In this document: piece by piece, positions 31,430 through 40,774 of the stretch
Layout of the letters: each line of letters opens with the position of its first letter
How positions within the stretch are numbered: position 1 is the first letter of the stretch
DNA from: Phenylobacterium aquaticum
GTDB taxonomy: Bacteria; Pseudomonadota; Alphaproteobacteria; Caulobacterales; Caulobacteraceae
Direction: 5' to 3'
Assembly (NCBI RefSeq): GCF_022695515.1
Contig: NZ_JALDPT010000038.1
Span: forward strand, 1 to 47,148
Length of the DNA: 47,148 nt
Notes under the pieces: generated by a model
What the model saw: the letters and a program-made list of their open reading frames with translations, nothing else
Told to the model about the DNA's origin: nothing
The model's database searches: none
Program-made: the position numbers and the translations under genes

Positions 31430-34054
31430 ATGCGCAAACTTCTCCTGGGCGTATGCCTGTCCGCCATGGCCACCGCCGCCATGGCCCAGAGCGACCCCGC
31501 CGCGCCCAAGGGCAAGCTTACCGACGCCGCGATCCCCACCGCCTATCGGCTGGACCTGACCATCCTGCCGGACCAGCCCCGGTTCTCCGGCCACGCCGAG
31601 ATCGACGTGAAGGTGAAGGCCGCGACGCGCAGCCTCTATCTCCACGGCCGCGACCTGAAGGTGAGCAAGGCCGAGATCCGAGTGGGTGGAAAACCCGTGG
31701 CCGCGACCTGGACCCAGGTCGACCCGACCGGCGTGGTCCGCCTGGACTTCGCGACACCGGTCCCGGCAGGTCCGGCCACGCTCGCCTTCGACTATGACGG
31801 CGCCTTCGGCGACACGGCGGCGGGCCTCTATCACATCAAGGTCGGGGACGCCTGGTACAGCTGGACGCAGTTTGAATCGACCGACGCTCGGGCCGCCTAT
31901 CCCGGTTTCGATGAGCCGGGGTTCAAGACCCCCTTCACGATCTCGGTCACCACGCGCCCCGGCTTCAAGGCGGTGAGCAACAGCCCCGAGATCGCCGTGG
32001 AAAAGGCCGGCGAGTTGGAGGTCCACCGATTCCAGACCACCAAGCCCCTGCCCACCTATCTGGTGGCGATCGACACCGGGCCCTTCCTGCACCAGACCGG
32101 GGTCGTGCCCCCGACGCCCCAGCGGGCCGCCCCCCTGCCCCTGGGCGCGGTCGCCACCCAGGCCCAGGCCGGCAAGCTTGACTATGTGATGGCCGAGAGC
32201 CCGCGCATCGTCCAACTGCTGGAGCGCTATTTCGACCAGCCCTTCCCGTTCCCCAAGCTCGACCAGATCGCGACCCCGGAAATGCCGGGCGCCATGGAGA
32301 ACGCCGGCGCCGACACCTATGCCGACGAGATCATCGTGCTGGATAGCGGGGCCACGACCCGCCAGAAGCAGGAATTCGGCATGGTCGTCGCCCACGAGCT
32401 GTCGCACCAGTGGTTCGGCGACCTCGTGACGCCCGCCTGGTGGGACGACATCTGGCTGAACGAGAGCTTCGCCAACTGGATGGGCTACCGCATCGGCCAG
32501 GAATGGCGGCCGGAGCTCAATATCGGCGTCGGCGCCCTGGCCGAGGGCCTGAACGCCATGAACACCGACGCCCTGGAGGTCGGCCGCCCGATCCACCAGC
32601 CGATCCTCACCAATGGCGAGATCGACAGCGCCTTCGACAGCATCACCTATGGCAAGGGCGGCCAGGTCGTCGCTATGATCGCGGCCTATATGGGCGACGA
32701 CGCCTTCAAGGCCGGGGTGCGCCTGCACCTGTCGCGGCACATGTATGGCAACGCCACCACCGACCAGTTCTTCGGCGCGCTCGCCGATTCCGCCCATGAC
32801 CCCCGCATCCTGGCGGCCATGCGCAGCTTCGTGGACCAGCCGGGGGTGCCGCTCGTCACCTTCGCCCGCGCCGGCGACAGCCTGGTGGCCAGCCAGTCGC
32901 GCTACGCCTTCCTGGGCAGCAAGCCCAAGCCCGAGACCTGGACGATCCCGATGTGCGTCCGCGCCGGCCAGGCCCGCGACTGCCAGCTCCTGGGCGCGGC
33001 CAGCCTCAAGTTCCGGGCGCCGGCGGGAACGGTCGCCGTCCCCAACGCTGGCGGCGCCGGCTATTACCGGTTCGATCTGCCGGCCGCCGACTGGCGGGCC
33101 CTGATCGCCGCCCTTCCCACACTGCCGGCCGGCGAGGCGCTGTCGGTCGATGACAGCCTCTGGGCCTCGTTCCGGGCCGGGCGGGCGCCGGCCGCCAGCC
33201 TGGTCGCCGAAGCCCGCGCCGCGCTTGGCCACCCCGATTCCAACGCCAGCCTGATCGCCGGCCAGAGGCTGGCGGGCCTGCGGCTGCGCGGCCTGATCGA
33301 GGGCCCGGCGCTGGCCGACTACAGCCGGCTGATGGACGGGCTCTATGGCCCCAAGCTCGACGCCATGGGCCTTGACCCGGCCGTCGGCGCCTATGCCGCC
33401 GAGGATCCGGACCGCCAGAAGCTGCGCCAGGACCTCGTGGCCCTGGTGGTCAGCGAGGCCCGCGATCCGGCCGCCAGCGCCAAGCTGGTCGCCGCCGCCA
33501 AGGCCTATCTGGCCGGCGACGCAAAGGCCCTCGACCAGGGCTATATGGGCGCCGCCTTCGCCGCCCATCTGAAGGCCGGCGGCCTGCCCGCCGCCCAGGC
33601 CCTGCTCGACAAGGCGCTGACCAGCGAGGACGCCGTGTTCCGCGGCGCCGCCCTGGGCGCGATCGGCGGCTCCGGCCTGCCGGAGGTCGGGACCTGGCTG
33701 CTCGGTCTCGAGGATCCGCGCCTGCGCCCGCTGGAGCGTCTGGGCCTGGTAGGGGCCATGGCCTCCACCGCCGAGACCAAGGACATGGCCGGCGCCTGGA
33801 TCCTCGCCAATTATGACCGCCTCGCCGGCGGCGGGAACGGCATCTTCGTCTCCTCGCGCCTCACCAGCGCCCTGCGCTACCAGTGCTCGGCGGACCGGGC
33901 GGCGCAGGTCGACAAGGTCCTCGGCCCCAAGATCCGCGCCGCCAACAAGGCCGTCCTGGACTTCGAGCGCACGGTCGAGACCATCCGGCACTGCGGCGAC
34001 CTGAAGGCGGCCCGCGAGGCGGACCTGGCGGCGGCCCTGAAGGCCGCCTCCTGA
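31430..34054 (+). CDS. M1-family metallo-aminopeptidase, exported
   Basis: This 874-residue protein has a signal peptide (MRKLLLGVCLSAMATAAMAQ). The M1 N-terminal domain includes FESTDARAAYPGFDEPGFK. The substrate-binding GAMEN motif is at residues 287-291, and the zinc site HELSH at 322-326 is followed by NESFA with the third ligand Glu345. A long helical ERAP1-like C-terminal domain follows. It removes N-terminal amino acids from peptides in the periplasm, probably for nutrition. The opposite strand is open for over 1000 codons, which is a GC-bias shadow. A possible terminator lies at 34071-34095. The gene appears to be a single unit. Confidence 0.93.
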   Translation: MRKLLLGVCLSAMATAAMAQSDPAAPKGKLTDAAIPTAYRLDLTILPDQPRFSGHAEIDVKVKAATRSLYLHGRDLKVSKAEIRVGGKPVAATWTQVDPTGVVRLDFATPVPAGPATLAFDYDGAFGDTAAGLYHIKVGDAWYSWTQFESTDARAAYPGFDEPGFKTPFTISVTTRPGFKAVSNSPEIAVEKAGELEVHRFQTTKPLPTYLVAIDTGPFLHQTGVVPPTPQRAAPLPLGAVATQAQAGKLDYVMAESPRIVQLLERYFDQPFPFPKLDQIATPEMPGAMENAGADTYADEIIVLDSGATTRQKQEFGMVVAHELSHQWFGDLVTPAWWDDIWLNESFANWMGYRIGQEWRPELNIGVGALAEGLNAMNTDALEVGRPIHQPILTNGEIDSAFDSITYGKGGQVVAMIAAYMGDDAFKAGVRLHLSRHMYGNATTDQFFGALADSAHDPRILAAMRSFVDQPGVPLVTFARAGDSLVASQSRYAFLGSKPKPETWTIPMCVRAGQARDCQLLGAASLKFRAPAGTVAVPNAGGAGYYRFDLPAADWRALIAALPTLPAGEALSVDDSLWASFRAGRAPAASLVAEARAALGHPDSNASLIAGQRLAGLRLRGLIEGPALADYSRLMDGLYGPKLDAMGLDPAVGAYAAEDPDRQKLRQDLVALVVSEARDPAASAKLVAAAKAYLAGDAKALDQGYMGAAFAAHLKAGGLPAAQALLDKALTSEDAVFRGAALGAIGGSGLPEVGTWLLGLEDPRLRPLERLGLVGAMASTAETKDMAGAWILANYDRLAGGGNGIFVSSRLTSALRYQCSADRAAQVDKVLGPKIRAANKAVLDFERTVETIRHCGDLKAAREADLAAALKAAS

Positions 34055-34070
34055 CGACCGGCCGGCGCAA

Positions 34071-34095
34071 GGCGCCCCTCATCCTTGAGGGCGCC
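34071..34095 (+). terminator. Possible hairpin terminator after the M1 peptidase
   Basis: GGCGCCCCTCA and TGAGGGCGCC pair across a four-base TCCT loop, with one bulged C, 16 bp after the peptidase stop. No T-run follows. It lies 35 bp before the DUF1295 start, so read-through is possible. Confidence 0.4.
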
Positions 34096-34129
34096 GCCCC
34101 CGTATAGACAGGGAACGCTTGGAGTTCCC

Positions 34130-34930
34130 ATGGCCGTCCTGTCCCTGCTCGCCCTCAACGCCGCCCTCGCCCTAGCCCTGTTCCTGGGCCTTTGGGCGAT
34201 CAATCTGCGCACCCGCGACCCCAGCTTCATCGACGGCTGGTGGGGGATCGGCATGGCGGTGATGGCGGCGACCAGCTTCGTCGCGACTGGCGCCCAGGGC
34301 GCCCACCGCCTGGCCCTCACCCTCCTGTGCGTCGCCTGGGGCGTGAGGCTCGGCGGTTATCTGCTCTGGCGCTGGCGCCAGCACGGCCCCGACCGCCGCT
34401 ATGCGACCATGATGGCCGCAGCCCAGGCTGAACGCGGCTGGGGCTATGGCCTGGCCTCCCTGCTGCTGGTGTTCGCCCTGCAAATGCCGCTGCAGTTCGT
34501 GGTCTGCCTGCCCGTCCAGCTGGGCCAGATCGCCGATCCGGGACCGCTGGGCGCGGTCGCCTGGGCCGGCGTCCTCCTGGCCGGGATCGGTCTGGTGTTC
34601 GAGTCCGTCGGCGACGCCCAGCTGGTGCGGTTCAAGGCCGACCCGGCCAATGCGGGCAAGGTGCTGAACACCGGCCTGTGGCGCTACACCCGCCATCCGA
34701 ACTATTTCGGCGACGCCTGCGTCTGGTGGGGCCTGTGGCTGATCGCGGCGGAGACCGGCTGGCTCGGGATCGCCAGCCTGCCGGGCCCGGTGCTGATTAC
34801 GCTCTTGCTGACCAAGGGCAGCGGGGTGCCGACCGTCGAAGGCACCATCGCCAAGCGGCGTCCGGACTATGAGGCCTATGTGGCCCAGACCTCGGGCTTC
34901 ATCCCCTGGCCGCCGAAGCGGTCGGCCTAG
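34130..34930 (+). CDS. DUF1295 / steroid 5-alpha-reductase-like membrane protein
   Basis: This 266-residue protein has about six hydrophobic segments; GGAG precedes the ATG at 34130. Characteristic features are RDPSFIDGWWGIGMAV near 26-41, LGGYLLWRWRQHGPDRRYATM near 80-100, and the C-terminal signature NTGLWRYTRHPNYFGDACVWWG near 183-204, the conserved block of DUF1295 and related isoprenylcysteine methyltransferase-like proteins. The fold is that of NADPH-dependent reductases or lipid methyltransferases acting in the membrane; the substrate is unknown. Its TAG stop shares CTAG with the stop of the converging zinc-ribbon gene. Confidence 0.85.
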   Translation: MAVLSLLALNAALALALFLGLWAINLRTRDPSFIDGWWGIGMAVMAATSFVATGAQGAHRLALTLLCVAWGVRLGGYLLWRWRQHGPDRRYATMMAAAQAERGWGYGLASLLLVFALQMPLQFVVCLPVQLGQIADPGPLGAVAWAGVLLAGIGLVFESVGDAQLVRFKADPANAGKVLNTGLWRYTRHPNYFGDACVWWGLWLIAAETGWLGIASLPGPVLITLLLTKGSGVPTVEGTIAKRRPDYEAYVAQTSGFIPWPPKRSA

Positions 34931-35235
34931 CCCGGCTTCTTCACCGAGCGGGCCCGCAGCCGCGCAGGCGGCGGGTCGGCGCGGAAGTCCCCGGCTACGC
35001 CGACGCGGGCGTTGCAGTTCGGGCAGCGGACCACCTCGTCGTCCGGGCCCTCGGCCGGCGGGTCGAACCCCTTGCCGCAGGGTTTGCACTTCCAGCCGAA
35101 GCTCGGGGCCGGCGGCGGAGGCGGCGGAGCCTTGACCGGCGGCGTGCGCTTCTTGCCGAACAGCTCTTCCGCCGTCTTCGGCGCGATGCCGGACTTCAGG
35201 GTCAGGATCCGGCGGCGGGGTGGCTCGGTCGTCAT
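34927..35235 (-). CDS. Small zinc-ribbon protein with proline-rich linker, function unknown
   Basis: The 102 residues comprise a basic N-terminus (RRRILTLKSG, KTAEELFGKKR), a proline run (PPVKAPPPPPPAP, residues 32-44) and one zinc ribbon with Cys50/Cys53 (WKCKPCG) and Cys71/Cys74 (RCPNCN). It ends in a basic tail (RLRARSVKKPG). The layout suggests a small nucleic-acid-binding or ribosome-associated protein, but I know no named family. It is convergent with the DUF1295 gene and shares its stop region; a 134-bp gap with nothing recognisable separates it from the universal stress protein. Confidence 0.7.
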   Translation of the reverse strand: MTTEPPRRRILTLKSGIAPKTAEELFGKKRTPPVKAPPPPPPAPSFGWKCKPCGKGFDPPAEGPDDEVVRCPNCNARVGVAGDFRADPPPARLRARSVKKPG

Positions 35236-35369
35236 GGCCTAACTGGGCTGGTTGCGGGCGGCGCGGTCAAGCGCCATTCAGACGCCCTCCAAGCGGAAGG
35301 GCGCAGATCAATCAACTCCAAACAAGACCGCGCCGCCCGAAATCGACCAAGTGCGACGGAACGCCCCCG

Positions 35370-36206
35370 TCAGTGGGACAGGAACAGCGGACAGGGCGGC
35401 TCGGCGAGAAGGTCGTTGCTCACCCCGCCCAGGATCAGTTCGGCGAGTCGCGGCCGGCCGAACAGGCCCATCACCACCAAGTCGGCGCCGAGCGTCTTGA
35501 CCTGATGGCGCAGGACATCGGCGGCCGAGGCGTCGTCGCTGGAGTCGCGGATGATGTTGGGGGTGACGCCGTGGCGTTCCAGGTGGCGTTGCAGCAGGCC
35601 CTCGGGTCCGCCCAGCCCGCCGTGGGAGACGATCAGCACATGCACCTCGTCGGCCTCGCGGATGAAGGGCCAGGCGTCATGCAGGGCGCGGGAGGCTTCG
35701 CGGCTGCCGTTCCAGCCGATCAGGATGTTGCGGCCGACCGATCCCGACGGCGGATCCGCAGGCGCCACCAGCACCGGTCCGCCATTGGCGAGCGCCAGGC
35801 TGGCGGCGGAATGGCGGTTCTGGCCCATGCTGGCCGTGGCCGAGACCGGGAACACGGTCAGGTCGGACCGGCGGGCGCAGTCCACCAGATCGGTGGGCGC
35901 GTCGCCCTCGATGGTCAGCCATTCCGAGGTCGCGCCGGTCTCGGCGGCGGCGGCCTCGAACACCATCCGCGCCGCCTCCCCGGCCTTGTCGACCGCCTTG
36001 AGGTGCTCGGTCAGCAGGGCGTCGATCATGTCCGGCGACATGCCGCTCATCGACTCGGCGGCCATGTACTGATGCAGGAACTGGCTCTTGAGGAAGACCC
36101 CGGTCAGGTGGGCCTCGAACCGGCCGGCCAGTCCGGCGGCGAACCGGGCGCGACCGCGGGAGGTCGGGGTCTCATCGATCTGAACGAGGATGTCGCGATA
36201 GGTCAT
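35370..36206 (-). CDS. Universal stress protein, tandem UspA domains
   Basis: The protein is 278 residues from the ATG at 36206 (AGAAGGAG seven bases before it). The first UspA domain is YRDILVQIDETPTSRGRARFAAGLAGRF, residues 3-30; the second is RNILIGWNGSREASRALHDAW, near 160-180. The end of the second reads LVVMGLFGRPRLAELILGGVSNDLL, the GxxG...GS-type nucleotide loop. Tandem USPs are often induced by oxygen limitation or growth arrest. A good FNR/FixK-like box lies at 36257-36270, centred about 57 bp before the start, which supports low-oxygen induction. It is the leftmost member of the low-oxygen block. Confidence 0.9.
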   Translation of the reverse strand: MTYRDILVQIDETPTSRGRARFAAGLAGRFEAHLTGVFLKSQFLHQYMAAESMSGMSPDMIDALLTEHLKAVDKAGEAARMVFEAAAAETGATSEWLTIEGDAPTDLVDCARRSDLTVFPVSATASMGQNRHSAASLALANGGPVLVAPADPPSGSVGRNILIGWNGSREASRALHDAWPFIREADEVHVLIVSHGGLGGPEGLLQRHLERHGVTPNIIRDSSDDASAADVLRHQVKTLGADLVVMGLFGRPRLAELILGGVSNDLLAEPPCPLFLSH

Positions 36207-36256
36207 GGCGTGCTCCTTCTGTGTTCCCATCTGAACGCAACGCCCGGACCACCGCC

Positions 36257-36270
36257 TTGACCCCGATCAA
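36257..36270 (-). promoter_or_regulatory. FNR/FixK-type box upstream of universal stress protein gene
   Basis: TTGACCCCGATCAA matches the Crp/Fnr-family consensus TTGAT-N4-ATCAA at nine of ten positions. The centre is about 57 bp from the UspA start, suitable for a class II site near -41 with a short leader. Confidence 0.7.
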
Positions 36271-36285
36271 CCCTCGCGGGCGGGC

Positions 36286-37038
36286 TCAACCCTCATTGGC
36301 GACAGGGCGGTCGAGGGATGCGCGCTCGGCGCGGCCGGAGGCCCTCAGGAACCAGCCCATGATGATCCACCACAGGCCGCCCGCCGGCTCGCCGCGGAAC
36401 ATCACCACCACGCCCGCGACCATCAGGGCGATGGCCAAACCCTCGCTGATGAACAGGGCGACGCGCGTGGCCCGGTCCGCCCGCCGCAGCACCAGCCAGA
36501 GCAGCGCCCGCAGCACCCGGCCGCCGTCCAGCGGAAAAGCCGGGGCGAGGTTGAACACCGCCAGCACGACATTCAGGCCCGCCAGATAGGTCAGGGCGTT
36601 GACCCACACCGCATTGGCGCCCAGGGCCTGGGCGGCCCCGGCGACCACCGCCAGGACCAGGCCGAACCCCAGGCTGAAGGCCGGGCCGGCGATCGCCATG
36701 GCCAGCTCGCTCAAGGCGGTGTGCGGCTCCTCCCGGAGTTCGGCGACCCCGCCGAAGAAGAACAGGGTGATGCAGTCGATGCGCATGCCCAGCGCCCGCC
36801 CCACCAGGGTGTGGGACATCTCGTGGAGCAGGATCGAGACCGCGAGCCCCAGGACGGCGATCACCGCCATGGACAGATAGTCGTTGGCCGGCAGGCCGCC
36901 ATAGAGCTCCGGGAAGGCCCCCGAGGCGAGCGAGCTGCCGATCAGCAGGGCGGCGACCAGCCAGCTGAGATTGATGCGGATCTCGACCCCGAAGAGACTG
37001 AGGCCGTCCCGGCGTCGCGGCGTGTCGATCAGGCTCAT
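36286..37038 (-). CDS. M50-family site-2-type zinc metalloprotease
   Basis: This 250-residue integral membrane protein has about six hydrophobic segments. The zinc site HEMSH is at 72-76, and the third-ligand motif NLAPAFPLDGGRVLRALLW at 163-181 has Asp171. It lacks the CBS pair found in many related SpoIVFB-like proteases. FGVEIRINLSWLVAALLIG at the start is typical. Such proteases cut membrane-bound regulators or signal peptides; the substrate is unknown. An FNR/FixK-like box (37090-37103) is centred about 58 bp upstream, the same spacing as for the UspA gene, suggesting its own oxygen-regulated promoter rather than only read-through from mgtA. Confidence 0.88.
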   Translation of the reverse strand: MSLIDTPRRRDGLSLFGVEIRINLSWLVAALLIGSSLASGAFPELYGGLPANDYLSMAVIAVLGLAVSILLHEMSHTLVGRALGMRIDCITLFFFGGVAELREEPHTALSELAMAIAGPAFSLGFGLVLAVVAGAAQALGANAVWVNALTYLAGLNVVLAVFNLAPAFPLDGGRVLRALLWLVLRRADRATRVALFISEGLAIALMVAGVVVMFRGEPAGGLWWIIMGWFLRASGRAERASLDRPVANEG

Positions 37039-37089
37039 GGCCGGCTCCTCGATGAGGACCCTGTTTGGCGCGCCGCGCGCCGCAGCGCC

Positions 37090-37103
37090 TTGCGTCAGGT
37101 CAA
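37090..37103 (-). promoter_or_regulatory. FNR/FixK-type box upstream of the M50 protease gene
   Basis: TTGCGTCAGGTCAA keeps TTG-N8-CAA and the right half-site GTCAA, with a weaker left half. It overlaps the mgtA stop codon and is centred about 58 bp before the protease ATG, mirroring the UspA promoter. Confidence 0.5.
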
Positions 37104-39609
37104 CCGTTGGCGATGGGCGGAAAGGCGAAGCGCTTCAGCCCCTGGGCCACGACCAGATAGACCAGGACGAACAGGGCGATGGTCGCCAGGACCGACGCGC
37201 GGGGCGCCACGAAGCCCATCAGCCCGCCCAGCGGGGTGAAGGGCAGCGCCAGGGCCACGGCCAGGGCGCCCAGGGATGTCGCCGTGAGCGCCGGATGCGG
37301 CAGGGCCTTCCACGGCAGTCCGCGAGTGCGGATCACGAAGATCACCAGAATCTGGGTGGCCATGGATTCCAGGAACCAGCCGGTGCGGAACTCGGCCGGG
37401 GCGGCGTGGAAGACCATCAGCAGGGCCGCGAAGGTCAGGAGGTCGAACACTGAGGACAGCGGGCCCATCACCGCCGAGAACCGGGCGATGGCCTTCAGGC
37501 TCCAGACCTGAGGCCGCTTGAGCGCGCCGTCGGCGACATGGTCCAGCGGAATGCCGATCTCGGAGATGTCGTAGAGCAGATTGTTGAGCAGGATCTGGGT
37601 CGGCAACATCGGCAGGAAGGGCAGGAACAGCGAGGCCGCGCCCATCGAGAGCATGTTGCCGATGTTCGAACTGGCCCCCATGCGCACGTATTTCATGATG
37701 TTGATGAAGGTCCGGCGGCCCTCCTCCACCCCGTCGGCCACCACCGCTAGGTCGGAGTCCAGCAGGATCATGTCGGCGGCGGCGCGGGCCACGCCCGTCG
37801 CGCCTTCGACCGACAGGCCGACATCCGCGGTCTTCAGGCCAGGCGCGTCGTTCACCCCGTCGCCCAGATAGCCCACCACCTCGCCCCGCTCGCGGAACAG
37901 CCGCACGATGCGGGCCTTCTGGTCCGGCGACAGGCGCGCGAAGGCGTCGACCTGGTCGAGTTGCACGGCCAGCGCGTCATTGGGCATGTCGGCGATGTCG
38001 GGCCCCGACAGCACCCGCTCGGCCCGCAGGCCGACCATCCCCGCCAGACGCCGCACGACGATGGGATCGTCGCCGGACAGAATCTTGAGCTTCACGCCAG
38101 CGTCGGCCAGCCGCGCCACCGCCGCCTTGGCGGTGGGCTTCATGGGATCGGAGACCAGGCAGAAGCCTTCGAGGGTGAGATCGGTCTCCGCCCCGGTCGC
38201 CCCGACCCATGTGGCGCCCGAGGCGATCGCCACGGCGCGCAAGCCCTCGGCGGCGCGGGCCTTCACGCGCTCGACCACCGAGGCCTGCATGGCCGCGTCC
38301 ATCGGCCTGAGGCCGCCCGCGGTCCGTACCATGACGCACCTGGCCATCACCGCCTCGGGGGCCCCCTTGACCAGGGTGAGGTCGCCGTCCGGCCCCTTGA
38401 CCCGCACGGCGCCAAGCCGCGCTTGATAGTCGAAGGGCTGCTGGGCGATCAGGCTCCAGCCCTCGGCGGCCGTGGGTTCGCCCTGGGCCAAGGCGGCGTC
38501 CAGCCCGCCGCGATCCCCGCCCAGCGTGGCCGCGATGGCCGCGAAGCGCGCGGGGCCGCGATCCTCCACGCCCTCGGGATCGACGGACCGGTCGAGCTGG
38601 ATCCGCGCCTCGGTCAGGGTGCCGGTCTTGTCGGTGCACAACACCGTCATCGCCCCCAGGTCGTGGATCGAGGCCAGGCGCTTGACGATCACCTTGCGGG
38701 CGGCGAGCCGCATGGCCCCGCGCGACAGGGTGACCGTGGTGATCATGGGCAGCAGTTCGGGGGTCAGCCCGACCGCCAGGGCCACGGCGAACATCAAAGA
38801 CTGCAGGGCGGCCGGCCCGCCAGCACATGGGCCGCGAGGATCACCAGGGCCAGCGCCACGGTCATCCGCGCGATCAGCAGGCCCAGGCCGTGCAGGTCGC
38901 GTTCAAAGGCCGACGGCGCCTCGGCGCTGGTCAGGATGGCGGCGGCCTCGCCGAACACCGTCTGCCGCCCGGTCCCGACCACCAGGCCGGAGCCCTCCCC
39001 CACCTGGACCACCGAGCCCCGGAACAGGGCGTTGGCGGCCTCGGCCGCGCTGCGCGCCGCGCTGTCGCCGGGCGCCTTGGGGACGGGATAGGGTTCGCCG
39101 GTCAGGGCCGCCTCGCTGGTCGACAGCGCGAAGCTGGAGATCAGCCGGATGTCGGCGGGGACGATGTCGCCGGTGCGCACCCGCACCACGTCGCCCGGCA
39201 CGACGCCGGCGACGTCGATGGCCTTGAAGGCGCCGTCCCGCAGCACCTCGGCCTTCAGGGCCACGGCCTGGCGCAGGCTCTCGGCCGCCCTGAGCGCGCG
39301 GCCCTCCTGCACCGTGTCGAGGCCGACCGAGATCAGCACGATGGTCAGGATGATGCTGGCGCCGGCCGCGTCTCCGGTCATGGCCGAGACGATCGCGGCG
39401 CCGATCAGGATCAGGGACAGGGGCTCGAGCAGCCGTCGGCGGATGGCCTTCAGTCCGCCGAACCTGGCCGGAGGCGCGTCGAGATTGGGGCCGCTGCGCG
39501 CCAGGATCTGAGCCGCCTCGGCGGAGGTCAGCCCCTCGGCGCGGGCGCCCAGCTGCACATAGAGCGCCGCGATCGGCTGGGTCCAGAAGGGGGCGGCGGG
39601 CCCGGTCAC
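37100..39609 (-). CDS. mgtA: MgtA/MgtB-type magnesium-translocating P-type ATPase, one-base frameshift
   Basis: Two frames (38794-39609 and 37100-38797) join into one P3B-type ATPase of 836 residues if one base is restored near 38808-38819. The first frame holds the actuator domain (TSEAALTGEPYPVPK); the second holds VGLTPELLPMITTVTLSRGAMRLA, the phosphorylation site DKTGT (Asp about 327), VKGAPEAVMARC and LGDGVNDAPGLKTADVGLSV. The PELLPMI segment matches MgtA/B, which import Mg2+. The start is GTG at 39609, overlapping the alcohol dehydrogenase stop (GTGA), so the two are one operon. The extended C-terminal membrane half (TGWFLESMATQILVIFVIRTR) is intact. The break is probably a sequence error. 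Confidence 0.85.
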
Positions 39610-40588
39610 GGGATCAGGACCGCCGCGCCGTCGAGCCGTCCGGCCCGAAGATCGTCGAGCGCCCGGTTGGCCTCGGTGAGCGGATAGGTCGTGACGTGGG
39701 GTTTGATCCCCGCCAGGGCCGCCACGGCGAGGAAGTCGACCGCGTCCTGGCGGGTCAGGTTGGCCACCGAGACCAGCCGCCGCTCCCCCCACAACAGGGC
39801 GTAGGGAAAGCTCGGGATGTCGCTCATGTGGATCCCGGCGCAGACCACCGTCCCGCCCTTGCGCACCGCGGCCAGGGCGGCGGGGACCAGGGCGCCGACC
39901 GGGGCGTAGAGGATCGCCGCGTCCAGAGCGACCGGCGGGGTCTCATCCGAACCGCCCGCCCAGACCGCCCCGATCTCGCGGGCGAAGGCCTGGCTTTTGA
40001 GGTCGCCCGGCCGGTGAAGGCGTAGATGTCCCGCCCCTGATAGAGCGCGGCCTGGGCGACCAGGTGGGCCGCGGCGCCGAACCCATAGAGGCCGAGGGCC
40101 TTGCCCTCCCCCGCCATGACCAGGGAGCGCCAGCCGATCAAACCGGCGCAGAGCAGCGGCGCCTGTTCGGCCGGATCGGCGTCATCGGCCAAGGGATAGG
40201 CGTAGCGGGCGTCGGCGACCGTGCGGGTCGCGTAGCCGCCATGGCGCGTGTAGCCGGTGAAGACCGGGGCGTCGCAGAGGTTCTCGCGGGCCGCGCGACA
40301 ATAGGGGCAGGTCTGGCAGGCCTCGCCCAGCCAGCCGACGCCGACACGCTGGCCGACCTTCAGATGATCGACGCCCGCGCCAAGGGCCTCGACCACGCCG
40401 ACGATCTCATGGCCCGGCACGAGCGGCAGGACGGGCTCGGCGAGTTCGCCATCGACCACATGCAGGTCCGTGCGGCAGACCCCGCAGGCGAGCACGCTCA
40501 GAACCACCTGGCCGGGCCCCGCGACGGGGGCGGGCAGATCCATGAGTTGCAAGGCCGCCCCCGCCCTCGCCAAGACCATCGCCCGCAT
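39606..40588 (-). CDS. Zinc-dependent alcohol dehydrogenase (medium-chain), one-base frameshift
   Basis: The ATG at 40588 (GAGGAGG seven bases upstream) opens a frame with LACGVCRTDLHVVDGEL (Cys35, catalytic zinc Cys38), VPGHEIVG (59-66), the structural-zinc cluster CQTCPYCRAARENLC and the Rossmann start LGLYGFGAAAHLVAQAAL. The frame breaks after DIYAFTG near 40011-40014. Restoring one base continues through REIGAVWAG and KGGTVVCAGIHMSDIPSFPY to the stop at 39606, giving 327 residues. It is an NAD(P)-dependent MDR enzyme. mgtA overlaps its stop by four bases. The FNR/FixK-like box at 40648-40661 lies upstream, in keeping with a fermentative or low-oxygen role. Confidence 0.85.
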
Positions 40589-40647
40589 CTCGCGCCTCCT
40601 CGGGGCCAAGGCCCGCGCGGCTCTTCGCAGGACTGGCGCGAAGCGCC

Positions 40648-40661
40648 TTGACCCCCGTCAA
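40648..40661 (-). promoter_or_regulatory. FNR/FixK-type box upstream of adh-mgtA
   Basis: TTGACCCCCGTCAA is a symmetric TTGAC-N4-GTCAA dyad matching FNR/FixK sites. It is centred about 66 bp before the alcohol dehydrogenase start in the divergent region shared with the phasin gene. Confidence 0.65.
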
Positions 40662-40690
40662 GTTGCGCCCCTTCGGCCGACGCCGTCCAG

Positions 40691-40704
40691 TTGATCCAGA
40701 GCAA
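40691..40704 (+). promoter_or_regulatory. FNR/FixK-type box upstream of the phasin gene
   Basis: TTGATCCAGAGCAA matches TTGAT-N4-ATCAA except for one base. It is centred about 77 bp before the phasin start, so the two divergent units each have their own site, 43 bp apart. Confidence 0.55.
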
Positions 40705-40774
40705 GACATGGCTCGCCAAAGGGGCGAAAATGAGCGCCGTCCGCCATTCAGAGCGGATGTGAAGGAGGTTCGTG

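Noticed and set aside
30893..33991. 1032-codon open frame on the reverse strand opposite the M1 aminopeptidase
   Set aside because: Its translation is a Gly/Ala/His/Asp-rich pattern without domains and mirrors the codon bias of the real gene, which has signal peptide, GAMEN and HELSH motifs. It is a GC-bias shadow.
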